Source of the DNA: Paenibacillus campinasensis
Lineage (GTDB): Bacteria; Bacillota; Bacilli; Paenibacillales; Paenibacillaceae
Direction of reading: 5' to 3'
Length of the DNA: 59,163 nt
Assembly: GCF_002272015.1 (NCBI RefSeq)
Contig: NZ_NPBY01000076.1
Coordinates: 1-59,163 of the forward strand
The notes below the pieces were generated by a model that did no database searches, was not told the DNA's origin, and saw only the letters and a program-made list of their open reading frames with translations. The translations under genes and the position numbers were made by a program. Below are positions 24,091 through 32,937 of this stretch, one piece after another. Position 1 is the first letter of the stretch. The number at the start of each line of letters is the position of its first letter.

Positions 24091-25497
24091 GTTCTTCCTT
24101 GTTTTGGTTGTATCGCATAAATCCAATTCCAACGGTCGGTGGTTAACGGCCTCATAGGTATACTCTCCCAGGATCGCTGCAAGCCGCCCTCATTGCGTGA
24201 TCTGCCTAAAAGCAGAGCTGTGACAGGACGGAAGTATCATTATCCCCCCCGCATGGGTCATCGCCTTAAATGGAACCACCAATTATTATTGCACGGACAA
24301 ACACTGCTCTTACCCTGCTACTTCAAACACAGATCGAAAGAACAAGCAGAGTGGTCTTGGCGTACCTGCAATTTGACTTTCCTAGACATGCGGGGAACGT
24401 ACTGGAATGGATGATCTTTAATTTTCAAGGTACGGAAAAACAGCAGGGGACATACCCCTCTATCATCCGTTTCATTTTGAGGTCAAGATCGGCCTTACTG
24501 CGAAAAAATAAATAGGAGAGGATAGAAAGCTCTTGGTACAGAGATTAGTAATCTCCGGCAGCGTGAGCAATAATGATGGCGTGGTGATTACATTATGAAA
24601 AGAAATGGTCCAAACAAGAGAGGTGCTGAGCTTTGTCAGAAAGCTTGAAAAAATGATGAATCAATTTGAGGGAAAAGATCGTGAAGTATTTCGAGATATC
24701 ATCATTCGCATACGCCGAAAGTTAATCTCGGTTACAGAAAAGATGGGATGTATCTGTTGCCGAAAAAAATCAAAAATAACCGCCCTTCTAGAGAGCAAAT
24801 GCCATTCCTTCAATTAAAGACTTTACTCCCTATCTCCTCAAACATGTGGAGGTGACAGTTGAGTCTTGTATAAATCAAGAGAATCGCCGAAAAGCGAACG
24901 TGTACTGTTGAACAAAGGAAGTAAGGAACCTTCCTAATTTGGCATATGTGCTAGGATTCTGTTATGATCGCTATCTAGGCCTTGATTTATTTGTCCATGT
25001 ACAGAAGCATTAAAACCAGTCTTGATTAACTTATAAATAAAAATACATCAATCACGATTAAAATACCGCTTACCATTATAATCATTGCAGAATAAAAATA
25101 CATCTAGTTTGAATGGAAACCAGGCTCCACTTTCACATCTTACATCATCCTCTTCAAAATTAATAACCTGTTCGATCGTTCGTTGTGTTAAATACAAGTG
25201 CAGTATTATGAGCAAGCATTATTGATAGGTTGTATCGTCCTCTTTCCAACGAATAATCGTCTGCCGTGAAACGCAAAGGAGGTAAAGGGCATGCGGTATA
25301 GAAATTGATCGGAAGGCCCAATCCCCGATGATGGCGTGTTTCAGGGTCATTTAACGTTCTGACTGATGTATAATTTCGTGTTGTCGTCACTGCCGAGGGG
25401 CCGCCGGAGAGCAGCCCTTTTTCGCAGTAAATAATTAAAGTGACATCACGAATGAAGGTATCAGACATATCGAGATGTGTAAAACCTCTGCAGTCCT
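24091..25497. other. Gene-poor 1.4-kb stretch
   Basis: No convincing gene apart from one possible 70-codon frame at 24605. Open frames at 24270 (81 codons) and 25160 (minus, 102 codons) lack ribosome sites and family features. A 25-residue hydrophobic peptide frame (MYFYSAMIIMVSG...) lies on minus at about 25031-25108, also without a ribosome site. The stretch may be decayed element DNA. Confidence 0.4.
24605..24817 (+). CDS. Possible small basic helical protein
   Basis: 70 residues, rich in Lys/Arg/Glu, with a helical pattern (LSFVRKLEKMMNQFEGKDRE) and CxxC near the C-terminus (CICCRKK). No clear ribosome site is present. No family recognised. Listed because the composition looks coding. 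Confidence 0.3.
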   Translation: MVQTREVLSFVRKLEKMMNQFEGKDREVFRDIIIRIRRKLISVTEKMGCICCRKKSKITALLESKCHSFN

Positions 25498-26361
25498 CTA
25501 TTTATTTAACCCAGGAGACACCCTGCTGATTAAACTTTCCGTTTCTGAAATGAGCTCATGTAAGATATCAAGGGCTTGACTTGTACTGTCTTTCTTTGTC
25601 GAAAGGAATGAAAAAACTCGGTCTACTCTTTCCTTATATTTTGAAGGTTTCACACCAAAGCCATCAATCATGCGAACCGCCTTTTTTTCGTTAATACAAT
25701 ATTGTTTATTCACTGCAAACAATACCTGATTAAGACATGAAATCGTGCGAAAGACGTGACCCGCAACATAGGAAATGTCATCTTTATCTGCATTATCCTT
25801 CGCAAACATATAAGAAAAGGATGCTTCAAACATGAAAAAACGGGTCAAGGCATTTTGTAATGATTTCGGATAAGGCACCGTTTTTGCTTTAAGTTTAGCA
25901 ATTTGATTTGTTGGATCAAACAATGGTCTACAAATGGATATTTCCCCCATATACACAACATTAAGGTAAGCGTGTGGATGCCCCGTATGATAATGAGACG
26001 AAATTTTACCTACTAAACAATCATCAATGACTTGTGAAACTCTTCTTATATCGCGATAAATTAAATCTACATGGAATCCTTGAACAACAATCCACCCACC
26101 ACCATTGATCCAAGAACCCCAATCACCCAGGGCTGTAACCAAATTCTCTCTGTGGTCATCGTCCAATTTTGTTGCAGCTTTGTTAATTGCTGCGATATCC
26201 AGACTGGCAGCATCCTCATAATAGATCCCAATATCGATATCTGAATGAGAATGGTGGGTTCCCCTTGCTCTCGAACCGCCCAAAACGACTCCGACTATAC
26301 CGTTTATCCCTTCGAGTTCTTGGCAGATTTGGTCAATAACGACTTGGACATTCATCAACAT
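25498..26361 (-). CDS. Nucleotidyltransferase (aminoglycoside adenylyltransferase-like)
   Basis: About 287 residues. The N-terminal Pol-beta-type nucleotidyltransferase motif GGSRARGTHHSHSDIDIGIY holds the GS and DxD metal residues. A helical C-terminal half follows, as in stand-alone antibiotic or small-molecule nucleotidyltransferases. The ATG at 26361 follows AAAGGGG by six bases. The family transfers a nucleotide to hydroxyl groups, for example on aminoglycosides; the substrate here is not shown. It is monocistronic, in a resistance-like neighbourhood. Confidence 0.8.
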   Translation of the reverse strand: MLMNVQVVIDQICQELEGINGIVGVVLGGSRARGTHHSHSDIDIGIYYEDAASLDIAAINKAATKLDDDHRENLVTALGDWGSWINGGGWIVVQGFHVDLIYRDIRRVSQVIDDCLVGKISSHYHTGHPHAYLNVVYMGEISICRPLFDPTNQIAKLKAKTVPYPKSLQNALTRFFMFEASFSYMFAKDNADKDDISYVAGHVFRTISCLNQVLFAVNKQYCINEKKAVRMIDGFGVKPSKYKERVDRVFSFLSTKKDSTSQALDILHELISETESLISRVSPGLNK

Positions 26362-26577
26362 TCCCAACCCCTTTGTTAACTTTCTTCCTCCAAACTTCCA
26401 TAAATCATTTCGTTATCGCTGTGTTGGATCATGTAACAAGTCCACAGTAAGAAATGAGCGCATGTCCGTAGCCGGAACAAATGAAATTAAAGCGTCACAG
26501 AGTCTATTATGAATAGGAACCTCATGGGACAACTGCAACATGATCCCAATGATTTCAATCCTATCTTGACCAACCTT

Positions 26578-27450
26578 TTAAGCAAATCCTTGCTCTGCCG
26601 CATAATTCCCCCAGTGAGGCTGGCTGCCATCCCGATCGGTGAAACCGTACTCTTCGGACAACGACCAGGTACTGAGTGCCTGTCCGGATTTTTGCGCCAC
26701 CTGCGGATCTGAAGCCAAAGCCACAACCGCTCTGCCTATATATGTCGGAGTTTCGGACATGAGAAAATGTGGATCTTGCTTCCCGGCTTCCCTCCAATTG
26801 TTTTCGGTTACGCCGAAATGATCCAGCATAGCCTCCGAGCGCAGGAATCCTGGAGTTAGAGCCAATGCCGTCACGTTATGGGGACGCAGCTCAGCCGACA
26901 TCGACTGGGCAAGATGGATGACCGAGCTTTTGGCCAGGCTGTAGTACAGATTGCCCCGATACCGGTAATCGGTCCCATCGGTTATCTCGATAAGCAAACC
27001 TTGTTTTCTTGCAACCATTAACGGCACTCCATAATAGCTTGTAATCATGTGGGAATGTACCGCTCGCCGCTGCATAAGCAAACCATTATCCAGTGAATGC
27101 TCCCAAAATGACGTGTTCCACTCGGTTAAAGGGTCTCCGCCCCATATATCATTGACCAGAATATCAAGTTGTCCATCCTGCTCACTCCGGATCCGTTCGA
27201 ATAGCGCTTTGACCTCTTTCTCCACGGTGTGGTCAACCCGCACTGCTATCCCGTTGCCTCCCGCTTCGGTTACCAGTTCCGCCGTTTCATCGATCGTTTC
27301 CTTACGGTTCATGTTGGATAGTTGTCCTCTAGTACTGCGTCCTGTACAATAGACCGTTGCCCCTGCTTCTCCTAGTGAAACAGCAATGCCACGCCCGGCT
27401 CCCCGGGTTGCTCCAGCCACAACGGCCACTTTTCCCTGCAATGGTTTCAA
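26578..27450 (-). CDS. SDR family oxidoreductase
   Basis: 290 residues, longer than the classical 250. The cofactor motif is AGATRGAGRG, a Gly-rich loop variant; VNDIWGGDP replaces the usual NNAG; YSLAK gives the catalytic Tyr and Lys. The TTG at 27450 has AAGGAG nine bases upstream; the frame is open 11 codons further but without a site. It follows an hxlR gene, and a palindrome lies in the gap, so HxlR control is likely. The same frame continues 54 codons past its TAA stop. Confidence 0.88.
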   Translation of the reverse strand: MKPLQGKVAVVAGATRGAGRGIAVSLGEAGATVYCTGRSTRGQLSNMNRKETIDETAELVTEAGGNGIAVRVDHTVEKEVKALFERIRSEQDGQLDILVNDIWGGDPLTEWNTSFWEHSLDNGLLMQRRAVHSHMITSYYGVPLMVARKQGLLIEITDGTDYRYRGNLYYSLAKSSVIHLAQSMSAELRPHNVTALALTPGFLRSEAMLDHFGVTENNWREAGKQDPHFLMSETPTYIGRAVVALASDPQVAQKSGQALSTWSLSEEYGFTDRDGSQPHWGNYAAEQGFA

Positions 27451-27517
27451 AGAAATCAGCTCCTTACTATAGAGTCTCTCCAACTGTCTTCTGTTCTACT
27501 TAATCGTAACAAATTAA

Positions 27518-27536
27518 TATGACATCTACTGTCATA
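27518..27536. promoter_or_regulatory. Palindromic operator upstream of SDR
   Basis: TATGACA-TCTAC-TGTCATA, perfect 7-base arms, in the 147-base gap between the hxlR gene and the SDR. Its size and position fit binding by the neighbouring HxlR dimer. Confidence 0.55.
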
Positions 27537-27597
27537 ATACTGAAGAGAAATCCTCTTTAACTTCCGCTCTTGCTCTTTCAAAGATCAAACGTAACCA

Positions 27598-27930
27598 CTA
27601 TCGATTTAAGCAACGTTCATTATGTTTGAAGCCCCAATCACACATGAACGATAACACAGTGCCCAAAGTTCGTCCGTAGTCTGTTAATGAATACTCAACC
27701 TTAGGAGGGATCTCTTGATAAATGACCCTTTTAATTAGGCCATCCCGTTCAAGCTCGCGCAATTGATTGGTCAGCATTCCCTGACTGACATCTTGAATCG
27801 TTCTCTTCAGTTCTCCGAATCGCATCGTTCCTTCATGAAACAATATAAACAAGATAAGGGGCTTCCACTTACCACCAATGACCTTTAAGGTTGTAACGAT
27901 TCCCGTAATGTCTACCGGCAAATTATTCAT
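27598..27930 (-). CDS. HxlR family transcriptional regulator
   Basis: 110 residues, a single winged helix-turn-helix of HxlR type. Family features are visible: GGKWKPLILFIL near residue 20, MRFGELKRTI, GMLTNQLRELERDGLI, and EYSLTDYGRTL. GGAGGTGG precedes the ATG. HxlR proteins respond to aldehydes, quinones or redox stress. It probably regulates the downstream SDR. It lies 50 bases after the SMR pump gene on the same strand. Confidence 0.92.
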   Translation of the reverse strand: MNNLPVDITGIVTTLKVIGGKWKPLILFILFHEGTMRFGELKRTIQDVSQGMLTNQLRELERDGLIKRVIYQEIPPKVEYSLTDYGRTLGTVLSFMCDWGFKHNERCLNR

Positions 27931-27980
27931 ACAGATAGGTCCACCTCCACTTCTACTTCATTATAATTATAAAAAGAAGT

Positions 27981-28361
27981 CTAGTGGAAAGTTTTTTCCT
28001 GTACCTGTTCATTCGCAATTTGCCGAGCATTCTGTTCCGGATTTCCCTCGATCATTTTTAATCCGACCATTCCTGCAAAAATTAAAGCTAAAAAGATAAA
28101 CTTCTGCAAGGAAGGCTTCTCACCAAGAGCTATGATTCCCACTATCGCCACTCCGAGCGTACCTGTCCCGACCCATATCGCATACGCTGTGCCGACAGGT
28201 AACGATCTTAGTGCTAGAGTCAGCAAATAAAGACTGATACCTGCAGTCGAAATGCCAATGATACTGGGCCATAGTCTCGTGAGGCCAGATGATTGTTTTA
28301 ATGCAATCGCCCATACGATTTCCAATAAGCCGGCGATAATCAGTAGTATCCAAGCCGTCAT
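27981..28361 (-). CDS. SMR family exporter (SugE/Gdx-like)
   Basis: 126 residues, four membrane helices, the SMR length plus a short polar tail. The N-terminal signature LLEIVWAIALKQSSGLTRLW, with Glu14 in helix 1, is of the SugE/Gdx subgroup, which exports guanidinium or quaternary ammonium cations as dual-topology dimers. Its ATG overlaps the stop of the upstream SDR by four bases. No guanidine riboswitch is seen upstream of the operon. Confidence 0.9.
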   Translation of the reverse strand: MTAWILLIIAGLLEIVWAIALKQSSGLTRLWPSIIGISTAGISLYLLTLALRSLPVGTAYAIWVGTGTLGVAIVGIIALGEKPSLQKFIFLALIFAGMVGLKMIEGNPEQNARQIANEQVQEKTFH

Positions 28362-29101
28362 ACTGCGTATCCACCATCAACGGCAAATGCCGAGCCTGTA
28401 ATAAACCTCCCGGTTTGTCCGGCTAAATGCAGTGCCATGGAAGCAATATCGTCTGTGGTGCCGTAATGCCCTAGAGCAGTGAGACTTTTCTCTCCTTCCG
28501 AACCTTCGCCGTCCGCCGGATTCATATCCGTGTCAATCGGTCCCGGATGTATGACATTCACCGTAATGCCAAGCGGACCGAGGTCTCTTGCAAGGCCTTT
28601 CGTTAATCCGGTAAGAGCGGATTTGCTCATGGAGTAAAGACTAAATCCGGGACCTGGGACTCGATCCGCCAGACAGCTTCCAATACTGATGATACGCCCC
28701 CCAACACTCATATACGGAACAGCAGTCTGAATGGCGACAAACACCGCTTTGGCATGAATCGCCATCGTTCGATCGAATTCGTCTGCAGATACATGTTCAA
28801 TGGGTCCAAAAGGAAATATGCCCGCATTATTTACCAAGATATCGAGCTTTCCGAATGTTTCAGCAACACGTTTCACGGCCTGCTCCACATCAGCAGATAT
28901 TGCGCTGTCTGCTTGGATGGCAAGGCCGCGTCGACCGACTGACTCCATGTCCGCTAATACCTCGTCTGCCTTTGTCCGAGAATTTACGTAGGTTATGGCC
29001 ACATCCGCCCCTGCCCTGACCAGCTTTCTGGCAATCGCTGCTCCAATTCCACGGCTGCCTCCCGTAACGAGTGCCACTTTACCAGCTAATGAGTTCATCA
29101 T
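28358..29101 (-). CDS. SDR family oxidoreductase (FabG-like)
   Basis: 247 residues, classical SDR: TGGSRGIG at residues 13-20, NNAG, catalytic Ser in SIGSC, YSMSK, and the C-terminal GSAFAVDGGYAV typical of 3-oxoacyl-ACP reductase-like enzymes. GGAGGGG precedes ATGATG. It is translationally coupled to the SMR exporter. The coupling suggests that a modified or oxidised toxic compound is then exported (inference). Confidence 0.92.
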   Translation of the reverse strand: MMNSLAGKVALVTGGSRGIGAAIARKLVRAGADVAITYVNSRTKADEVLADMESVGRRGLAIQADSAISADVEQAVKRVAETFGKLDILVNNAGIFPFGPIEHVSADEFDRTMAIHAKAVFVAIQTAVPYMSVGGRIISIGSCLADRVPGPGFSLYSMSKSALTGLTKGLARDLGPLGITVNVIHPGPIDTDMNPADGEGSEGEKSLTALGHYGTTDDIASMALHLAGQTGRFITGSAFAVDGGYAV

Positions 29102-29171
29102 CCCTTACCCCTCCAAAAAATATGATGTAAATCTTGATTACGATTATCGTTGGTCTTTGCAATTTTGAAAA

Positions 29172-29209
29172 GTACGCTCTTTTTTCGTACTAGGTACGGT
29201 TTTTCGTAC
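29172..29209. promoter_or_regulatory. Double inverted repeat upstream of SDR-SMR operon
   Basis: Two GTACG...CGTAC pairs (29172/29186 and 29194/29205) separated by three bases, in the 169-base gap between the MFS gene and the SDR-SMR operon. It looks like a tandem dimer operator; the binding regulator is unknown. Confidence 0.5.
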
Positions 29210-29270
29210 AATTAGGTGTTATAAGTGAGAGGAACGTGATTGTGAAATTTATTTCAATTACTTTTGGCAA

Positions 29271-30455
29271 TTAGAGTCTGATTTTACCAAACGCTGTGTC
29301 ACGACGTGTTCTTTGATCATAGCTAAATAACCATACCGCCAACAACAGGGCGGCCAATGCCATGAGTAGGCTGGACCAGCCTAGATCATCTACAGAGGAG
29401 CTATTAATTACCCATCCTCCAATTCCGGAGCCGAGCGCGAAGCCAAATTGAATAAACGACGTATTGATGCTGAGTGCAATATCCGGCGATTGTTTCACCT
29501 GGGTAACCAAATATAATTGCTGGGCCGGGGAAGTCATCCATGTTGCCGCCATCCATACCATGATCAAGGGGATGACAACATAGATCAAGCTATTGGTCCA
29601 GGCCAGCAGTAGCAGCGTTCCAGCCTGAAAGGAAAGTCCGGCATAGATGGTGAACTTGGGCCCCCTCCTATCCGCTACACCCCCTCCGAATCTTGAACCG
29701 ATAAAACTGCAAATTCCTGCCAATAACAGAATGGTGGACAGCCCCGTCGCCGAGAGATCGAAATTTGATTGCAGGAATGGTGTTATATACGTAAATAGTG
29801 CGGAGTAACCACCGATATAAAAAAGCGTTATAAAAACCGCCAAAACAATCTTTTTATCCTTCAAAACAGACAGCTGCATGCCGAGCGTCACGGCTCGTTG
29901 CTCTGCAATGGTAGGAACTCTGGTGTAGACAGCAATCATAGGGATCGCAGCTAGCAGGCCAACGATGATGAATAGGCTTCTCCATCCTAGCGCTTCGCTT
30001 AAAAACGTGCCAACAGGTACGCCGAGAACGAGTGAACTGCTAAGTCCCATCAAGATCGTGCCAATCGCTCGCCCTCGATTCCGCTCATCGACCAGACGCG
30101 TAGCGACAGCCATGGCGATAACAGTGGCTGCACCTCCACTAAGCCCTTGGATCACCCGTGTCAACAGCATCAGCTCAATCGAAGGACTAAAATATACCAG
30201 GATACTGCTAAAAATAAAAATTCCGAGCATGACAATAAGCATTTTCTTACGGTCCACTCGGATCGTTGCTGCGATCAAGATGGGGGAACCGACCGCAGCT
30301 GAGAGGGCGAATGCCGTGACGAGCATCCCAGCAGCAGAAGTTGTAATTCCGAGATCACTCGCTACTAAGGGAAGAATGCCGCTGATGATGTATTCAACAG
30401 TACCGATAAGAAACACCGCCAGCGCAAGCAAATTAACGATCCACTTATTGCTCAT
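29271..30455 (-). CDS. MFS efflux transporter (DHA1 type)
   Basis: 394 residues, 12 predicted helices. The N-terminus has the AraJ/YdhP-like signature FLIGTVEYIISGILPLVA; the A-motif-like loop after helix 2 is RVDRKKML, and motif C-like GVPVGTFLSE follows helix 5. Paralogous to two other pumps in this window (32938 and 38714). It overlaps the upstream MerR gene by four bases, so the two form one operon. The substrate is unknown; probably drug or sugar export. Confidence 0.92.
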   Translation of the reverse strand: MSNKWIVNLLALAVFLIGTVEYIISGILPLVASDLGITTSAAGMLVTAFALSAAVGSPILIAATIRVDRKKMLIVMLGIFIFSSILVYFSPSIELMLLTRVIQGLSGGAATVIAMAVATRLVDERNRGRAIGTILMGLSSSLVLGVPVGTFLSEALGWRSLFIIVGLLAAIPMIAVYTRVPTIAEQRAVTLGMQLSVLKDKKIVLAVFITLFYIGGYSALFTYITPFLQSNFDLSATGLSTILLLAGICSFIGSRFGGGVADRRGPKFTIYAGLSFQAGTLLLLAWTNSLIYVVIPLIMVWMAATWMTSPAQQLYLVTQVKQSPDIALSINTSFIQFGFALGSGIGGWVINSSSVDDLGWSSLLMALAALLLAVWLFSYDQRTRRDTAFGKIRL

Positions 30456-31279
30456 GAGAGACCCTCTTGATCTACTATCGGAATTTGGATTTCGATCAGT
30501 TTAACCCCAGATTCCCCTGCCAAAGGTACATAGGTTTCTCTGCCAGGCAGATCGCCGCGAATAGTGCAGCCCCGCCGCTCAATCCATTCAGCAAGATATA
30601 CACATGCCGTCTCCAAGTATACGGCATCAGAACGGAATAACAACGTGGTCAACGTCACCGGTGACAGGAAACGAAATTGTAGATGCTCAGGCAGCTTTAA
30701 TGTTTCCGATCTCACGGCATATCCCACCTCGAGCTCAAACTCATGTGCCGCGCCACCGGATGCGTTCCACAACACTGTCTGCGGACCGGATAGAGCGGAA
30801 CGGGTCCGGCTATCCAGCAGACGATCGAAAATCCCGAAAAGGTTTGGAATTTCGTCAACAGTTCCTACAGATGCGTAAGTGACCATTTGCATAGACTCAA
30901 CCCGCTTCACAACGACCTCCAATTCTTTATCCATCTTCCCTTTATGTTCCAAAAGCTGCATACGCTCTTTGATCCGTGCAAGCCTAGATTGTTCCGTACT
31001 AAGCCGCTGCTCGATTTCGCTTTCTTTGAGCCTCAGCATACCACGAATCTGTTCAGCCGAAACGTCTTCTTGCAAAAGCTGTGCGATTTGCTGCAAACTA
31101 AATCCTAAATCCTTAAGAATGACGATTCGATTGACTCTTAATAATTGTTCCGCGTTGTAATACCGATACCCTGTCACCTCGTCCGTTGCGGCCGGCTTTA
31201 AAATGCCAATCTGATCGTAATAGCGCAGCGTTTGTAACGGTATACGACTCAGGTTGGAAAATTCGCTAATTTTAAACAC
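30452..31279 (-). CDS. MerR family regulator with effector-binding domain (BmrR-like)
   Basis: 275 residues: MerR helix-turn-helix 1-70 (KISEFSNLSRIPLQTLRYYD), coiled linker about 75-120, and a GyrI-like effector domain about 130-275. This matches multidrug-binding regulators such as BmrR. The GTG start follows GGTGGG. It is coupled to the MFS pump and has a MerR-type promoter with a long spacer upstream, so drug-induced autoregulated expression of the pump is likely. Confidence 0.9.
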   Translation of the reverse strand: MFKISEFSNLSRIPLQTLRYYDQIGILKPAATDEVTGYRYYNAEQLLRVNRIVILKDLGFSLQQIAQLLQEDVSAEQIRGMLRLKESEIEQRLSTEQSRLARIKERMQLLEHKGKMDKELEVVVKRVESMQMVTYASVGTVDEIPNLFGIFDRLLDSRTRSALSGPQTVLWNASGGAAHEFELEVGYAVRSETLKLPEHLQFRFLSPVTLTTLLFRSDAVYLETACVYLAEWIERRGCTIRGDLPGRETYVPLAGESGVKLIEIQIPIVDQEGLS

Positions 31280-31310
31280 TGTCCCACCTTCTTTCTTATT
31301 GATGAGTTAG

Positions 31311-31342
31311 AGTATACACCCTCAAGTCAGGTATAAAGTCAA
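31311..31342 (-). promoter_or_regulatory. MerR-type promoter with long spacer
   Basis: On minus, TTGACT, a 20-base spacer and TATACT. The spacer holds an imperfect dyad (TATACC...GGGTGTATA), as expected for a BmrR-like regulator acting on its own operon. Confidence 0.55.
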
Positions 31343-31603
31343 CGGTTTATCTGTTCCGAAGTGATGCGAATATGAAAGATTTCAGGATTACTTGACTGTG
31401 GAATGCTGTTGAAAAAGGTTCGAGCATTTATAAAAAATTCTCGGACTACCGTCTGCTTCAATCTTCAATACGATTCATTGAACTCGTTTTTTGGCATGTC
31501 TTCCGTCAAAGTGGATCGACCCCGATGTATGTGTAAACAAGCCTAGAGTAGTGTAAGGGAAGGTTTAACAGCCACGAATCGGTGCTGACTGGGGCATATT
31601 AGC

Positions 31604-31761
31604 ATCTGCATGTTACTCCTGTTCCTGATCCTTATAAATATATCGAGACTGGTTTGATCAGAACAAAAGACAAGTATTTGAGCTATGCATATAAAGCTTT
31701 TGCAGAGTTAGTGAAATCAGTCGGTTCAAGCTCGCTGCAGGAAATTCAACTTTCAATCTGA
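31604..31761 (+). pseudogene. 3' remnant of a LysR-type regulator
   Basis: A stop-bounded plus frame reads HLHVTPVPDPYKYIETGLIR and then TKDKYLSYAYKAFAELVKS. This pattern resembles the C-terminal end of a LysR effector domain. No start or N-terminal part is present. The rest of 31343-31964 shows no gene. Confidence 0.4.
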
Positions 31762-31964
31762 AGATTCTAATCCAGTAGCCCAAGCTGTTCAATATAATGA
31801 TAAAAACAAAGGTGACCCTCAAGGGAGTCAGATTTGAAGTATCCATCTTGCGGGTTATAGTCGGGTATTTTTCTAATGACAACACGGACGATTACCCATT
31901 GCCAACCTCTATACCGAATACAGTAATAAAGAAATCGCATCGACCTTCATGCTTTCCTTTGTTT

Positions 31965-32840
31965 TTAAGACTTATTCAAAACATGGCTGGCTACAGCAAG
32001 AAAAGCTTTTACGGCAGGAGAGGAAGCGGCAATCGAGGGGCAAGCAAGGGCGACAGTTCGCCAATGCTCCACATCCAAACGCCTGATTTGAAGGTTGGGT
32101 TGTGTCTTCAAAAACAGAGCAGGACCAATGGTAATACCAAGCCCTTCTTGTACCATATTGGCGATGGTATTGCAGTCCTTCACTTCGAAACGGATACAAG
32201 GCGCCACCTTCGCTTGCTGAAATATCTCTTGAACATGGGACTGGTACATTCCCGTCGGCATAATAAACGGTTCATCCTGCAAAGACCGAACCGGGACGAC
32301 ATCATCCTGGTTAAATTTATGTCCCTTGGAAAAAGCAACAACCATCTCGTCTTTCGCCAGCGGAATCCATTCGACGGCTGATTTCGCGTCTGGCTGTACG
32401 ACGAACCCGATATCGATCACACCAGTAGATAACCATTCTATTATCTCTTCATACGTTCCCTCAAAAAAGCGAAACTCGATTTTAGGATGCTGCTTCTGAA
32501 AATTAGCCAGGATTTTGGGCAGCAAGCAGGCCGAAGCACTGGCAAACGTACCGATGCGGATCGTTCCAACCTCTAATTTCGCGGCTCGTGCGATCTCCTG
32601 CTGGATAATTTCCATTCGGTTTAGTATTTCCCTTATGTGAACAATCGTTCTTTGTCCTACCTCCGTAAGCAGTAGTCCATTCTTCCTATCCCGAATCAGC
32701 AACGTTGTAGACCATTCGGACTCCAAGTTAGCGATCGCATGGCTGACAGCTGATTGCGTCATATTCAATTGATCCGCGGCTTTTGTGAAACTCCCCAATT
32801 CAACCACTTTGGAAAACACTTCGAAACGGGCAATAGTCAT
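31965..32840 (-). CDS. LysR family transcriptional regulator
   Basis: 291 residues. N-terminal LysR helix-turn-helix (FTKAADQLNMTQSAVSHAIA), linker helix, and a periplasmic-binding-like effector domain (VGTIRIGTFASASACLLPKI). It diverges from an MFS pump gene with a 97-base shared region, the standard LysR arrangement, so it probably activates that pump in response to an effector. Confidence 0.92.
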   Translation of the reverse strand: MTIARFEVFSKVVELGSFTKAADQLNMTQSAVSHAIANLESEWSTTLLIRDRKNGLLLTEVGQRTIVHIREILNRMEIIQQEIARAAKLEVGTIRIGTFASASACLLPKILANFQKQHPKIEFRFFEGTYEEIIEWLSTGVIDIGFVVQPDAKSAVEWIPLAKDEMVVAFSKGHKFNQDDVVPVRSLQDEPFIMPTGMYQSHVQEIFQQAKVAPCIRFEVKDCNTIANMVQEGLGITIGPALFLKTQPNLQIRRLDVEHWRTVALACPSIAASSPAVKAFLAVASHVLNKS

Positions 32841-32937
32841 GATCTTTTGCTCATCTCCTATATGAACAACATTAATTTTACTAATCTTAACACACTGTTT
32901 AAAATAAGGGCAGGATCATGAGAAGGGAAGAGAGATA

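Noticed and set aside
24139..24515. Two overlapping plus frames of 91 and 81 codons
   Set aside because: No ribosome sites or domain features; kept only in the description of the gene-poor region.
25160..25468. 102-codon minus open frame
   Set aside because: No ribosome site, no recognisable family, mixed low-complexity composition; likely chance.
28362..29270. Guanidine riboswitch for the SugE/Gdx-like pump
   Set aside because: The pump is coupled to an SDR gene, and the leader before that gene shows only the GTACG/CGTAC repeats, not a ykkC-type fold that I can recognise.
31658..32381. Open frames of 75-194 codons on both strands near the LysR gene
   Set aside because: They are antisense to the LysR gene or cross the LysR relic in the wrong frame.
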